Positions 53,819 through 62,217 of a stretch of DNA of 64,000 nucleotides are shown here, one piece after another. The position numbers and the translations under genes are program-made. The notes under the pieces were generated by a model. The model worked only from the letters and a program-made list of their open reading frames with translations, did no database searches and had not been told where the DNA came from. Origin of the DNA: Microcella humidisoli (lineage in GTDB: Bacteria; Actinomycetota; Actinomycetes; Actinomycetales; Microbacteriaceae); contig NZ_CP101497.1 in NCBI RefSeq assembly GCF_024362325.1, forward strand, positions 1,116,001 through 1,180,000, read 5' to 3'. The first letter of the stretch is position 1, and each line of letters opens with the position of its first letter.

Positions 53819-54397
53819 ATGTTCGCTTCGACCTCAACTTCTGGAACTTCCTGGACTGACACATGGCAGGCCGTTGGCTCTATGGGAACTCTTGCCGTGG
53901 CTCTGGCCGCTGCAGTTTTTGCCTACTTCCAAGTTCGGGAAGCCGCAAAGACCCGTCGCGACCAAGCGAGACCGTACGTCGTCGCTTTCTTGGAGCGATC
54001 CGCCCATTCAAGTGTTGACCTCATCATCAAGAACTTTGGGCAGACGGCCGCTCGCGATATTCGACTCGTGTGGGATCGACCAGTTCGATCAACTTTCGGA
54101 AGAGGCAAGGGTGAGGAGATGAAGTTGCCTGACGCACTTCCGATACTTGCACCCGGGCAGGAATGGAAGACAGTTTGGGACTTTAATGGTCGACGCATTG
54201 ACGAAGCGGAGCCTGCACACCTGCTCGAACTTTCGTTTCGAGGGACGAGGCGCCGTGAGGTGCACCGCGAAGAGTTCGAGATTGGTAGCAAGCACCTCCA
54301 TCACGAGATGCGGATCGTGAGAAATGGCCTTCATGAGATCAACGATTCCCTCGGCAAGATTGAGCGACGTATCGCGAAGAAGTTCGGTCAGGCCTGA
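53819..54397 (+). CDS. Hypothetical protein with one N-terminal membrane helix
   Basis: A 192-residue protein: a polar N-terminus, one hydrophobic helix (about residues 20-38, VGSMGTLAVALAAAVFAYFQV), then a soluble domain (about 50-150, RPYVVAFLERSAHSSVDLIIKNFGQTAARDI in part) resembling the beta-sandwich-like domains found in many unknown membrane-tethered proteins, and a basic helical tail. Composition is AT-richer than the core genome. The ATG is 6 bases after TAGCGT. No function can be assigned; it belongs to the same accessory pocket as the NYN gene. Bases 54398-54610 show no gene. Confidence 0.65.
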   Translation: MFASTSTSGTSWTDTWQAVGSMGTLAVALAAAVFAYFQVREAAKTRRDQARPYVVAFLERSAHSSVDLIIKNFGQTAARDIRLVWDRPVRSTFGRGKGEEMKLPDALPILAPGQEWKTVWDFNGRRIDEAEPAHLLELSFRGTRRREVHREEFEIGSKHLHHEMRIVRNGLHEINDSLGKIERRIAKKFGQA

Positions 54398-54610
54398 CCC
54401 GGGGCGCGGAACATCTGAACTGGGCATCTAGCTCATCGACTCGGCGACGAAATCGCAAGGATCGCGAGAACAAACGCCAGTCGAGAGCGCTGTCGAACAC
54501 GACGCCATGAGCCGATCACTCGAAGAGGACCGGAAGGTCGTCGCCCGGGTGGGGCGCCTGTGCCGGCTGTTCGTGGTCAAGCGAGTAGCAGAGGTGCGAT
54601 GCTGTTGTAC

Positions 54611-55048
54611 CTACTGGTTGCGGCGGTCGATCAGGCGCGTGAGGATGATCGCGCTGCGCGTGTGGTCGACGTTGGGGGCGACGCGCACGCGCTCGAGGGC
54701 GTCTTCGAGCGAGGCGATGTCGCGCGAGCGGATGTGCACGATCGCGTCGGCGTCGCCCGTCACGGTGCCGGCGTCGACGACCTCGGGCACCGCCGAGAGG
54801 ATGCGCCGCAGCTCGTCGGGCGCGACGGTGCCGCGGCAGAAGAGTTCGACGTAGGCCTCGACCGCCATGCCGTCGACCGCGGGGTCGACCTGAACGGTGA
54901 ACGAGCGGATGACGCCATCACCGACGAGCCGGTCAACGCGCCGCTTCACGGCCGAGGCCGAGAGCCCGACCACATCGCCGATGTCGCCGTAGCCCGCACG
55001 GGCGTTCTGCCGCAGCTGGTCGATGATGCGGTAGTCGATGGCATCCAT
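54611..55048 (-). CDS. Lrp/AsnC family transcriptional regulator
   Basis: A 145-residue Lrp-type regulator: a winged HTH at residues 1-60 (IDYRIIDQLRQNARAGYGDIGDVVGLSASAVKRRVDRL) and an AsnC/RAM ligand domain (VEAYVELFCRGTV; VTGDADAIVHIRSRDIASLE). It is divergent from fbpA; TACGCT lies 7 bases before its ATG. Its target may be amino-acid genes elsewhere; the iron gene beside it is more likely controlled by IdeR. Confidence 0.9.
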   Translation of the reverse strand: MDAIDYRIIDQLRQNARAGYGDIGDVVGLSASAVKRRVDRLVGDGVIRSFTVQVDPAVDGMAVEAYVELFCRGTVAPDELRRILSAVPEVVDAGTVTGDADAIVHIRSRDIASLEDALERVRVAPNVDHTRSAIILTRLIDRRNQ

Positions 55049-55101
55049 GACCGTGAGCGTAGCGCTCGGCCCGCGCCCAGCATCCCGAGTGGCGCGCGAG
55101 G

Positions 55102-55120
55102 TAAAGTAAGGCTAACCTTA
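55102..55120 (+). promoter_or_regulatory. IdeR/DtxR iron box before fbpA
   Basis: TAAAGTAAGGCTAACCTTA matches the consensus TWAGGTTAGSCTAACCTWA at 17 of 19 positions. It lies 73 bases before the fbpA ATG in the gap with the Lrp gene. Confidence 0.88.
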
Positions 55121-55193
55121 CCGACGGCGCGGTCGCTGTTCGACAGCCGCCGCCGGTTCCCGTCCTCACTACTCCTCTGGAGCATCCCCTCTT

Positions 55194-56234
55194 ATGCGCG
55201 TCTCCGCACCCCTCTCGCTCACCGCCCTCGCCGCCACCGGCCTGCTGCTCGCCGGCTGCGCCGCCCCGGTCGACTCCGAGCAGCCGACCGAGCCCGCCGC
55301 CGACGGCGCCTTCACGCTGTACTCGGGTCGCGATGAGGAGCTCGTGCAGCCGCTCATCGACCAGTTCGAGGCCGAGACGGGCATCGAGGTCGAGGTGCGC
55401 TACGGCAACACCGCCGAGCTCGGCGCGCTGCTGCTCGAAGAGGGCGACGCGACCCCCGCCGACGTCTTCCTCTCACAGGATGCCGGCGCGCTCGGCGCCC
55501 TCAGCCAGGCCGGACTCTTCACGACCCTGCCCGCCGATGTGACCGATGCCGTGCCGGCCGGCTTCACCTCGACCGACGGCAGCTGGGTCGGCGTCACGGG
55601 CCGGGCGCGCGTCGTCGTCTTCGACGGCGAGCGGTTGACGGCCGACCAGCTGCCCGACGACATCGACGACTACGTCGACCCCGAGTGGAACGGCCGTGTG
55701 GGCGTGGCGCCCAGCAACGCGAGCTTCCAGTCGTTCGTCACCGCTCTGCGTGTGCTCGACGGCGAGGATGACGCGGCCGAGTGGGTGTCGGCGCTCGCCG
55801 GCAACAGCCCGCAGATCTTCGAGGGCAACAGCGCGATCCTCACGGCCGTCGATGAGGGCGTGCTCGAGGTCGGTCTCATCAACCACTACTACTGGTACGG
55901 CCTGGCCGCCGAGGCGGGCGAGGAGAACATGCGCGCGCAGCTGAAGTTCCTCGAGGCTGGCGATGCGGGTTCGATCGTCAACGTCACCGGAGCGGGCATC
56001 CTGAACGGCGCCGCGACCGACGCCGACGCGCTCGAGTTCGTGCGCTACCTCGTCTCGCTCGAGGCGCAGACCTACTTCGTCGAGCAGACCTTCGAGTACC
56101 CGCTGCTGCCGGGCGTCGACGCGCCTGCCGGCCTGCCGAGCCTGGAGAGCCTCATCAACCCCGAGCTCGATCTGAGCGACCTCGACGACCTCGCGACGAC
56201 GCAGCAGCTGCTCGCCGACGCGGGCCTGATCTGA
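55194..56234 (+). CDS. fbpA: Ferric iron ABC transporter substrate-binding lipoprotein
   Basis: A 346-residue lipoprotein (lipobox LAGC, Cys about 22) of the FbpA/AfuA type II binding-protein fold: FTLYSGRDEELVQPLIDQFE, GRARVVVFDGERL, and the C-terminal Tyr pair in INHYYWYGLAAEAG, typical Fe3+ ligands. It captures ferric iron for FbpB/FbpC. An IdeR box lies upstream, so expression should rise under iron limitation. First gene of fbpABC. Confidence 0.92.
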   Translation: MRVSAPLSLTALAATGLLLAGCAAPVDSEQPTEPAADGAFTLYSGRDEELVQPLIDQFEAETGIEVEVRYGNTAELGALLLEEGDATPADVFLSQDAGALGALSQAGLFTTLPADVTDAVPAGFTSTDGSWVGVTGRARVVVFDGERLTADQLPDDIDDYVDPEWNGRVGVAPSNASFQSFVTALRVLDGEDDAAEWVSALAGNSPQIFEGNSAILTAVDEGVLEVGLINHYYWYGLAAEAGEENMRAQLKFLEAGDAGSIVNVTGAGILNGAATDADALEFVRYLVSLEAQTYFVEQTFEYPLLPGVDAPAGLPSLESLINPELDLSDLDDLATTQQLLADAGLI

Positions 56235-56293
56235 GCCGCGGGCAGGACTTCGGTCTCTGCCGACGACCAGTCGAACCGTGATGCACTAGACGC

Positions 56294-57898
56294 ATGACCG
56301 TCGCGCCCGAGCGAGCACGCCCGACCACCGCGGGGGTTCCGGATGCCCGGACCGCCCCCGCGGCGTCGTCGCGTGCCGGGGGGCGCGGCCGGCCGCCGCT
56401 CGGGTTGCTCGCGGCCGCGCTCGTCGCGGCCGCCGCCGCGGCGATCCCGCTCGTGTACCTGCTCGTGCGCGCGACCGAGTCGGGGCTCGCGACGATCATC
56501 ACCACACTGTCGCGCGGGCGAGTGCTCGAGTACGCCGCCAACTCGCTCGGCCTCGCCGCGGCCACGACGGCCACCGCGCTCGTGCTCGGCACCGCCGTCG
56601 CGTTCGTGCTCACGCGCATGCGGGTGCCCTTCGCGCGCACCTGGCTGCTGATCTCGGCCCTGCCGCTCGCGGTGCCGTCGTACCTCGCGGGATACGGGTG
56701 GCTCGTGGTGATCCCGGGCCTGAACGGGTTCGTGCCGAGCTGGCTGCTGCTGACGGCGGTGACGGTTCCCTATGTGACGCTGCCGGTGGCGGCCGCCTTG
56801 CGCGGAGCATCCGGAGACCTCGAAGGCGTCGCGCGCACGCTGGGCCGCGGCCCGATGCGGGCGTTCCTCGTGGCGACCTGGCCGAGCGTGCGGCCCGCCG
56901 CGATCGCCGGATCGCTGCTCGTCGCGCTCTACGCGCTCAGCGACTTCGGGCTCGTGGCGATGATGCGGTTTCCGACCTTGACGTGGGGCATCAACGCCGC
57001 GTACTCGGCGAGCTTCGACCGCGCGCAGGCGGCGACGCTCGCGCTGCTGCTCGTCGTGCTCGCGCTCGTCGTCGTGGCGGGGGAGCGCGCCGCCCGCCGC
57101 CAGCTGCCGCGCGCGGCCGCCCGCGCCGTCGCGCCCCGCACGGTCGGGCGCGGGATGCTCCTCTCGATGCTGCCCGTCGTCGCGGTGGCACCGCTCATCG
57201 GCGTCGGTGTTCCGCTGCTGGGGCTGCTCTCGCGCCTGCTCGAGGCGGCCACCCTGCGCGAGATCGACGTGCCGCGGCTGCTCGAAGCGGTCGGCTCGAC
57301 GGTCGGCGTCGCCGTGGCCGCGGCGCTGCTCGCGGTGCTGCTCGCGCTGCCGATCGCGGCGCTCGCCGCCCGTTACCGCGGCCGACTCGTCACCGCGATC
57401 GAGTCGGTGGGCTACCTCGGGCACGCGCTCCCGGGCATCGTCGTCGGCCTCTCGCTCGTGTTCTTCTCGCTCGCCGTCGTGCCGGCGCTGTACCAGAGCA
57501 TCGCGGTGCTCGTCTTCGCCTACGCCGTGCTCTTCATGCCGAAGGCGATCGGCACGATGCGCGCGGGCCTCGGTGACGTGCCGCCGCGGCTCGTCTCGGT
57601 GGCGCGCACGCTCGGCATGTCGCCGCTGCAGGCGTGGTGGCGCGTGACGGTTCCGCTCGCGCTGCCGAGCGTCGGCATCGGCGCCCTGCTGGTTGCCATC
57701 GCGACCATGAAAGAATTGCCCGCGACGCTGCTGCTGCGCCCCACGGGGGTGCAGACGCTCGCGACCGAGCTCTGGAACCGCACGGTCGTGTTCGAGTTCG
57801 GGGCGGCGGCGCCCTACGCGGCGCTGCTCGTGCTCGTCGCGGCGGTGCCCGCGGTGATTCTCTCGGGTGTGCGCAGTTCGGCCAAGGAGGAGTTGTGA
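56294..57898 (+). CDS. fbpB: Ferric iron ABC transporter permease
   Basis: A 534-residue fused permease with two binding-protein-dependent transport domains, each with an EAA loop: LEGVARTLGRGPMRAFLVAT and LVSVARTLGMSPLQAWWRVT. About 12 helices. It follows fbpA by 59 bases; its stop overlaps the ATPase start by 4 bases. The Pro/Ala/Arg-rich N-terminal tail (about 30 residues) is cytoplasmic. Confidence 0.92.
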   Translation: MTVAPERARPTTAGVPDARTAPAASSRAGGRGRPPLGLLAAALVAAAAAAIPLVYLLVRATESGLATIITTLSRGRVLEYAANSLGLAAATTATALVLGTAVAFVLTRMRVPFARTWLLISALPLAVPSYLAGYGWLVVIPGLNGFVPSWLLLTAVTVPYVTLPVAAALRGASGDLEGVARTLGRGPMRAFLVATWPSVRPAAIAGSLLVALYALSDFGLVAMMRFPTLTWGINAAYSASFDRAQAATLALLLVVLALVVVAGERAARRQLPRAAARAVAPRTVGRGMLLSMLPVVAVAPLIGVGVPLLGLLSRLLEAATLREIDVPRLLEAVGSTVGVAVAAALLAVLLALPIAALAARYRGRLVTAIESVGYLGHALPGIVVGLSLVFFSLAVVPALYQSIAVLVFAYAVLFMPKAIGTMRAGLGDVPPRLVSVARTLGMSPLQAWWRVTVPLALPSVGIGALLVAIATMKELPATLLLRPTGVQTLATELWNRTVVFEFGAAAPYAALLVLVAAVPAVILSGVRSSAKEEL

Positions 57899-58962
57899 GC
57901 GACCTCGTCGTCGACGCAGTGAGCGTGACCCACGGGTCGACGCTCGCGATCGACGACGTCTCGCTCAGCATCCGCAGCGGCGAGCTCGTCGCCGTGCTCG
58001 GGCCCTCGGGCTGCGGCAAGACGACGCTGCTGCTGTCGATCGCCGGGCTGCTGCCCGTGCAGGCCGGCACCATCACGATCGGCGACCGCGAGATCTCGCG
58101 CCCTGGCCGCACGGTCGCGCCCGAGAAGCGCGGCGTCGGCTGGGTGCCGCAAGAGGCCTCGCTCTTTCCGCACCTGTCGGTCGGCGAGAACATCGGCTTC
58201 GCGGTGCCGCGCGGGCGCGGCGCAGCGCGGGCCGAGCGCATCGCCGAGCTCGCCCACCTCGTCGGCCTCGACGACTACACGGGCCGCGCCCCCAACCAGC
58301 TCTCGGGCGGGCAGGCGCAGCGCGTCGCCCTCGCCCGCGCCCTCGCGCCGCGCCCTGACCTGCTGCTGCTCGACGAGCCCTTCGCCGCGCTCGACACCCA
58401 GCTGCGCACGGGGCTGCGTCGCGAGGTCGCCGAGCTGCTGCGCGACCAGGGCACGACCTCGCTGCTCGTCACGCACGACCAGGAGGAGGCGCTGACGCTC
58501 GCCGACCGCGTCGCCGTGCTGCGCGACGGGCACCTCGAGCAGTTCGGCACGCCGGAGGAGATCTACCAGCAGCCCGCGAGCGACTGGGTGGCCTCGTTCG
58601 TCGGCGACGTCGTCGAGCTGCCCGGCCAGTGGCGCGGCGGCCGCGTGCTGTGCGCACTCGGCTCGGTCGAAGCGAGCGCCGTGGGCTTCACGCCCGCCGA
58701 CGGCGACACCGTGCGGCTCATGCTGCGCCCCGAGTGGATCGTGCCGCGCCCCGACCTGCTTGCCCAGGCCGCCGCGGGTGCCGACGCGCGCGTCGCGAGC
58801 ATCTCGTACGCGGGCCACGATGCCATGATCACCGCCGACCTTGTCGACGGCCCCTCGGTGCTGCTGCGCATGGCCGCGGTCGAGCTGCCCGAGGTGGGCG
58901 ACGACGTGCGTCTCGCGGTGCAGCGCCCCGGCCTCGCGTTCGCCGCGGCCACACTGCCCTAG
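57895..58962 (+). CDS. fbpC: Ferric iron ABC transporter ATP-binding protein (3' end recombined)
   Basis: A 355-residue ATPase: Walker A GPSGCGKTT, signature LSGGQAQR, Walker B LLLLDEPFAALD, switch LLVTHDQEEAL, and a C-terminal TOBE-like regulatory domain. The GTG overlaps the fbpB stop. The last 84 bases (from 58879) have a second copy at 62392-62466 with synonymous differences and a different end (FAAATLP here, FAAV there), so the present C-terminus was probably supplied by an inserted element and the original end lies at 62466. Confidence 0.93.
   Translation: MSDLVVDAVSVTHGSTLAIDDVSLSIRSGELVAVLGPSGCGKTTLLLSIAGLLPVQAGTITIGDREISRPGRTVAPEKRGVGWVPQEASLFPHLSVGENIGFAVPRGRGAARAERIAELAHLVGLDDYTGRAPNQLSGGQAQRVALARALAPRPDLLLLDEPFAALDTQLRTGLRREVAELLRDQGTTSLLVTHDQEEALTLADRVAVLRDGHLEQFGTPEEIYQQPASDWVASFVGDVVELPGQWRGGRVLCALGSVEASAVGFTPADGDTVRLMLRPEWIVPRPDLLAQAAAGADARVASISYAGHDAMITADLVDGPSVLLRMAAVELPEVGDDVRLAVQRPGLAFAAATLP
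58879..58943 (+). repeat. Left copy of fbpC 3'-end direct repeat (attachment-like)
   Basis: The first 32 bases (58879-58910) are identical to 62392-62423; the following 33 bases differ at three positions, all synonymous in fbpC. Both copies are in the same orientation and bound the island. Confidence 0.85.
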
Positions 58963-58967
58963 AAATG

Positions 58968-59191
58968 GTTCAACCCCCGCTGGTTTTGGAAGCCAGAAGG
59001 GGCTGAACGGCAATCCCACCGGGTCGAGCCCGACTTCGCGCATCGAAAGATACGTCGGGCTTTGTCGACCAGGCCCTCCCCCTGTCGGGTTTGGACGCCG
59101 GAGGTTCAAGCCCGGGAGTGCCGCGGCCTAAGCCGCCATCCTGAGATTACCACAGTCTTGCTCGCGTCCGTCTACGCCCAGCGGTCTGGGC
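58968..59191 (+). other. Array of four hairpins (possible structured RNA, origin or att region)
   Basis: 58963-59339 has no gene. It holds: hairpin 1, 58968-59008, a 10-bp stem with one mismatch plus an inner CTGGT/GCCAG stem with a 7-base loop; hairpin 2, 59022-59070, 6 bp plus 7 bp perfect stems with a TTTG bulge; hairpin 3, 59071-59129, AGGCC/GGCCT outside CGGGTTTG/CAAGCCCG; hairpin 4, 59176-59191, GCCCAG-CGGT-CTGGGC. GGTTTTGGAAGCC in hairpin 1 and GGTTTGGACGCC in hairpin 3 are similar. Confidence 0.55.
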
Positions 59192-59206
59192 AGACTGGTT
59201 CTCACG

Positions 59207-59234
59207 TTGCCCAAGCCTGAACCCCTTGCATACT
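59207..59234 (+). promoter_or_regulatory. Candidate promoter of the island's first gene
   Basis: TTGCCC (59207-59212) and CATACT (59229-59234) are 16 bases apart, after the hairpin array and about 105 bases before the ATG at 59340. Confidence 0.4.
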
Positions 59235-59339
59235 ATGAACAGGAGCCGTAACATTGCCCTAACGGAACCCCTATAGAGGTGCTTCCCGTCATCGCGCATC
59301 AGTTCAGGCAACGATATCGCTTGGTTGCTCAGAAGGGAA

Positions 59340-60170
59340 ATGAGCGTGTCAGATGTTGAAGGTGACGTTTCGCTCGCGGAACGGATCAAGCGGAACGCGT
59401 CGCCCATTCGTCGGTCGTTCGTCGAGAGGCTTGACGGAGATGACAGGGCCACGCCTTTAGCTCAACTCCTGAGAACTCAGGGGGCTACAGGTGGGAAAGG
59501 CGGAGCACTTCGAATCACACTCCTGCTCAGTCTCATCTGGGTCTGCGCTCGCGAGCCCTTCTCAACGAGGCGAGTTGCCGCCTACTGGGCAGACCTGTTG
59601 GGCCGTGATGACCCTCGAGGTGAAGGAGCTCGTGCGATACGAGACTGTCTTCACGAGCTCGAAGACCGAGGCGTAATCGCCCTTAGTGCGAGCTCGTCCA
59701 GTGTGGAGATCACTCTTCTGGACGAGGTTGCATGGGCATACGGAGCGACTGAACCAACGCCGTACATGCTCCCTTACGGGGAGCCCTACCTCCCAGTGCC
59801 TCGAACTCTTTGGAGCACTGGGGTTGTGGGCCGGCTCTCCGGCGCGGGTGTCGCAATGTACCTCTGTGCGTTGGCTCTAACCCGCCACGATGATGCAGAG
59901 TTTTTTGTATCCGCCGCGTTCTTCGAGTCAAGGTTCGGTATTTCGCGATCGAGTCGAAAACGCGGACTTGCTGAGCTGGTGGCAGAAGGTGTCTTGGACG
60001 TTCGGGTTGAAGAGTCGATCGATCTAGATACGTTTCGAAAGCGCCGCCGGAACCTCTACACCGTCAATGCTGGGTTCCGTCAGCCGGCGCCGTGGGTCCC
60101 CAACGGCGTTGCCGACGGTGATCGAGCCACGGATGCTCCTGGACAAGACCAAACGTCGACCGCCGAATAG
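59340..60170 (+). CDS. Winged-helix-like protein of unknown function
   Basis: A 276-residue protein I cannot name. Two segments look like winged helices: about 55-125 (LLSLIWVCAREPFSTRRVAAYW; ARAIRDCLHELEDRGVIAL) and about 170-240 (ARHDDAEFFVSAAFFESRFGISRSSRKRGLAELVAEGVLDV in part). The motif FRKRRRNLYTVN near the end is like the DNA-binding edge of plasmid-type initiator or regulator proteins. ATG 59340 is preferred (AGAAGGG upstream); TTG 59325 or GTG 59346 are possible. A replication or partition role is only a guess. Confidence 0.6.
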   Translation: MSVSDVEGDVSLAERIKRNASPIRRSFVERLDGDDRATPLAQLLRTQGATGGKGGALRITLLLSLIWVCAREPFSTRRVAAYWADLLGRDDPRGEGARAIRDCLHELEDRGVIALSASSSSVEITLLDEVAWAYGATEPTPYMLPYGEPYLPVPRTLWSTGVVGRLSGAGVAMYLCALALTRHDDAEFFVSAAFFESRFGISRSSRKRGLAELVAEGVLDVRVEESIDLDTFRKRRRNLYTVNAGFRQPAPWVPNGVADGDRATDAPGQDQTSTAE

Positions 60171-60255
60171 CGCGGCTAGGATCGCGGCACGAGCGACCCC
60201 GATGCCTCGAAGCACGCTAATCCCGCCGACCCGCTCGCCGCCTATGGGCGGTGTT

Positions 60256-61419
60256 CTATTCGGGTGAAGGATCGTTGACAAGCCTCAGCGTTGGCCTCGG
60301 GTCGTCGACGCCCAGGACTTCGCGCACCCGTGTTGGGTGCCATCGCAACTCGCGAGCGAGGTCTATCTGCGTGAATCCGATTTGATCGGCAAGCCGAGCC
60401 GCTTCGGCCAGCATCGACGGCACTTCACCTGGATAGGCGTTAACTGGCTCGGGGGCATCCAGTGAGGAGCTGCGCAGGTGGTTCAACTTCTGGTAGCCCC
60501 GGCGGATCGAAGCGTCGGAGACGCTACCGGTTTCCCTCATCCTGAGCAGTAGCGATTCCACCGACACCCCCCAATGTCGGGAGAGCTCATCGAGCCGGGA
60601 AAGGTTCACCGTCCGCGGCAGCAAGTTCACGATCTGGGAGCGTGGCGTCAGGAACTCGGCAGCGAATTGATCGGCTTCTCGCTCTTGCTGCTGATCGCCC
60701 GGTGCCGCCTCGCCGTGCAACAACAAGTGGCCCAACTCGTGGGCGACCGTGAACCGATAGACGAACACCGACTTCGCCCGTTCCGGCGTCACGACGACGA
60801 CCGGGCGAGCCAAGCGAGAAGTCGAGAACGCGCCCACCCGGGCCACGTCGGCGTTGGCCAACGTCAGGAGACTCACGACGATCCCGTGCGATTCCGTCAA
60901 GGCCACCAGGTGTTTGACTGGCTTTACGCCGAGCCCCCAATGCTCGCGAAGCGTGTGTGCCGCGGATATGGGATCCGCATGCTGCCGATCAAGCACCGGC
61001 AAGTCGACATTGGGGAATCGGACTTTCTTCTCCAGCGCGAACGTCAGTTCCCAGACTTGCTCGATGAACGCGATCGCCTTGGATCGATCCCGCGCGGTGG
61101 TGGAGCGCAGACTACGGAAATGCGCCTCGGATCCGTCAACGCGGCCGATCGGTCGACCTGTGGCGAAGTAACCCACTGGAACATCGAGCTCGCGTGCGAG
61201 GACCGGCAACACATCGCGACGCGGCGTGACGACTCGCGACTCGTACTGACCGATCGCCGCCGGCGTGATGCCGACCAGCTCGGCCAGCTTCGCTTTCGAC
61301 AAGCCGGCTGCGAATCGCGCCTGTGTCAGCCGGGCTGGGTCGAACGCGTCAGCGACCGCGTCGAGACTTGGAAGTTCGGCTGACCCGAGGAGCGAGAAGA
61401 GGGTGTCACGGTCGTCCAT
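60256..61419 (-). CDS. XRE regulator fused to ImmA/IrrE metallopeptidase
   Basis: A 387-residue protein: XRE helix-turn-helix at about 28-85 (LTQARFAAGLSKAKLAELVGITPAAIGQYE), then an ImmA/IrrE (COG2856) domain with the zinc motif HELGH at 227-231 (RFTVAHELGHLLLHG) and EREADQFAAEFLTP supplying the third ligand. Such fusions act as antitoxins or repressors that control mobile elements. It overlaps the preceding gene by 14 bases, so the two form an operon. Bases 60171-60255 hold nothing clear. Confidence 0.88.
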   Translation of the reverse strand: MDDRDTLFSLLGSAELPSLDAVADAFDPARLTQARFAAGLSKAKLAELVGITPAAIGQYESRVVTPRRDVLPVLARELDVPVGYFATGRPIGRVDGSEAHFRSLRSTTARDRSKAIAFIEQVWELTFALEKKVRFPNVDLPVLDRQHADPISAAHTLREHWGLGVKPVKHLVALTESHGIVVSLLTLANADVARVGAFSTSRLARPVVVVTPERAKSVFVYRFTVAHELGHLLLHGEAAPGDQQQEREADQFAAEFLTPRSQIVNLLPRTVNLSRLDELSRHWGVSVESLLLRMRETGSVSDASIRRGYQKLNHLRSSSLDAPEPVNAYPGEVPSMLAEAARLADQIGFTQIDLARELRWHPTRVREVLGVDDPRPTLRLVNDPSPE

Positions 61420-62137
61420 CTACCTCTCCGTCCGCCTCGTCGCCCTTCACCCCCAGATCCGGGCGAGGGATAGGCCCGTCGGAGAAGGACTCGTCCGTCA
61501 GGTCCACGTCCACCAGGGAGCCCGTGCCCACCTCGAGTAGCGACTCCATCGACGCAAAGGTGAGAAAACCGTCCCCGCCCAGTGTCGCCTCGCCCCAATC
61601 GACGCTATACAGGGCGGACGGGTTGCTCGCATACGGTACGACGACCACACGCGAACGGGACGACAGTGCTTCCTCGAGTGCCTTGCTCTCAGCGTCGAGC
61701 AGTTCCCGCTCTTGCTCAGAAAGCTCGGGGTGCTCGAACTCGATGTCCAGACGCTGATGGGTCGGCTCGCGTTCCTCGGCGAACAGGGAGACGCGCGTGT
61801 CCGACACTGCGAAAGGACGCGACCCGATATCTGCGGAACGTTCCCTCGCGAACCGCCAGGGGAACAAGACCACCCCGTTGAACGAGACCAGTTTGTACCC
61901 GCGACGCGGAATGATCTCGGCGGATGGCAGGCGCCCGAGCACAGTCACGAACTCATCGAGGCACTTACGCCAGATCTGCCCGTACACGCCGGTGTGTTTC
62001 ATGTCGGCTTCCGCCTGGGCGTTCGCCATCTTCTCGTGGCAGTCGCGGATGATGGAGGAGATCTGCTTTCTCACCAGTACGCCGTCCGGACCGAGTGTCT
62101 GCAACGCCCATACGCGACCTTCATCGATAGCCATCAT
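61406..62137 (-). CDS. Unknown partner protein of the XRE-ImmA/IrrE gene
   Basis: About 243 residues, soluble and acidic at the C-terminus (ending VKGDEADGEVDGRP). I do not recognise the family. There is an N-terminal helical part (ALQTLGPDGVLVRKQISSIIRDCHEKM), a middle part with RRGYKLVSFNGVVLFPWRFARE, and a Glu-rich helix (FEHPELSEQERELLDAESKALEEAL). TTG 62140, ATG 62137 and ATG 62134 are alternative starts; GAAGGG lies upstream. It is translated just before the XRE-ImmA gene, the order typical of toxin or effector genes with their antitoxin/regulator. Confidence 0.6.
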   Translation of the reverse strand: MMAIDEGRVWALQTLGPDGVLVRKQISSIIRDCHEKMANAQAEADMKHTGVYGQIWRKCLDEFVTVLGRLPSAEIIPRRGYKLVSFNGVVLFPWRFARERSADIGSRPFAVSDTRVSLFAEEREPTHQRLDIEFEHPELSEQERELLDAESKALEEALSSRSRVVVVPYASNPSALYSVDWGEATLGGDGFLTFASMESLLEVGTGSLVDVDLTDESFSDGPIPRPDLGVKGDEADGEVDGRP

Positions 62138-62217
62138 CAAGTCCCTTCATCTGTCTACAGCGAATGTATCACAACGCTTTAGTTTTTCCCAATATCCGCT
62201 CACCGGGCATGCGGTAC

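Noticed and set aside
54507..54854. Possible small plus-strand gene between the one-TM unknown and the Lrp regulator
   Set aside because: Most of it lies antisense to the Lrp gene, and the product is Arg/Ser-rich without a domain pattern or ribosome site.
58968..59008. tRNA-like gene, because the CTGGT-TTTGGAA-GCCAG hairpin resembles an anticodon arm
   Set aside because: There is no D-arm, T-arm or acceptor stem at the required distances on either strand, and the outer 10-bp stem is not tRNA-like.
59101..59120. T-arm-like GGTTCAAGCC suggesting a tRNA or tmRNA end
   Set aside because: The five bases on either side do not pair as a T-stem, no CCA follows, and the segment fits hairpin 3 better.
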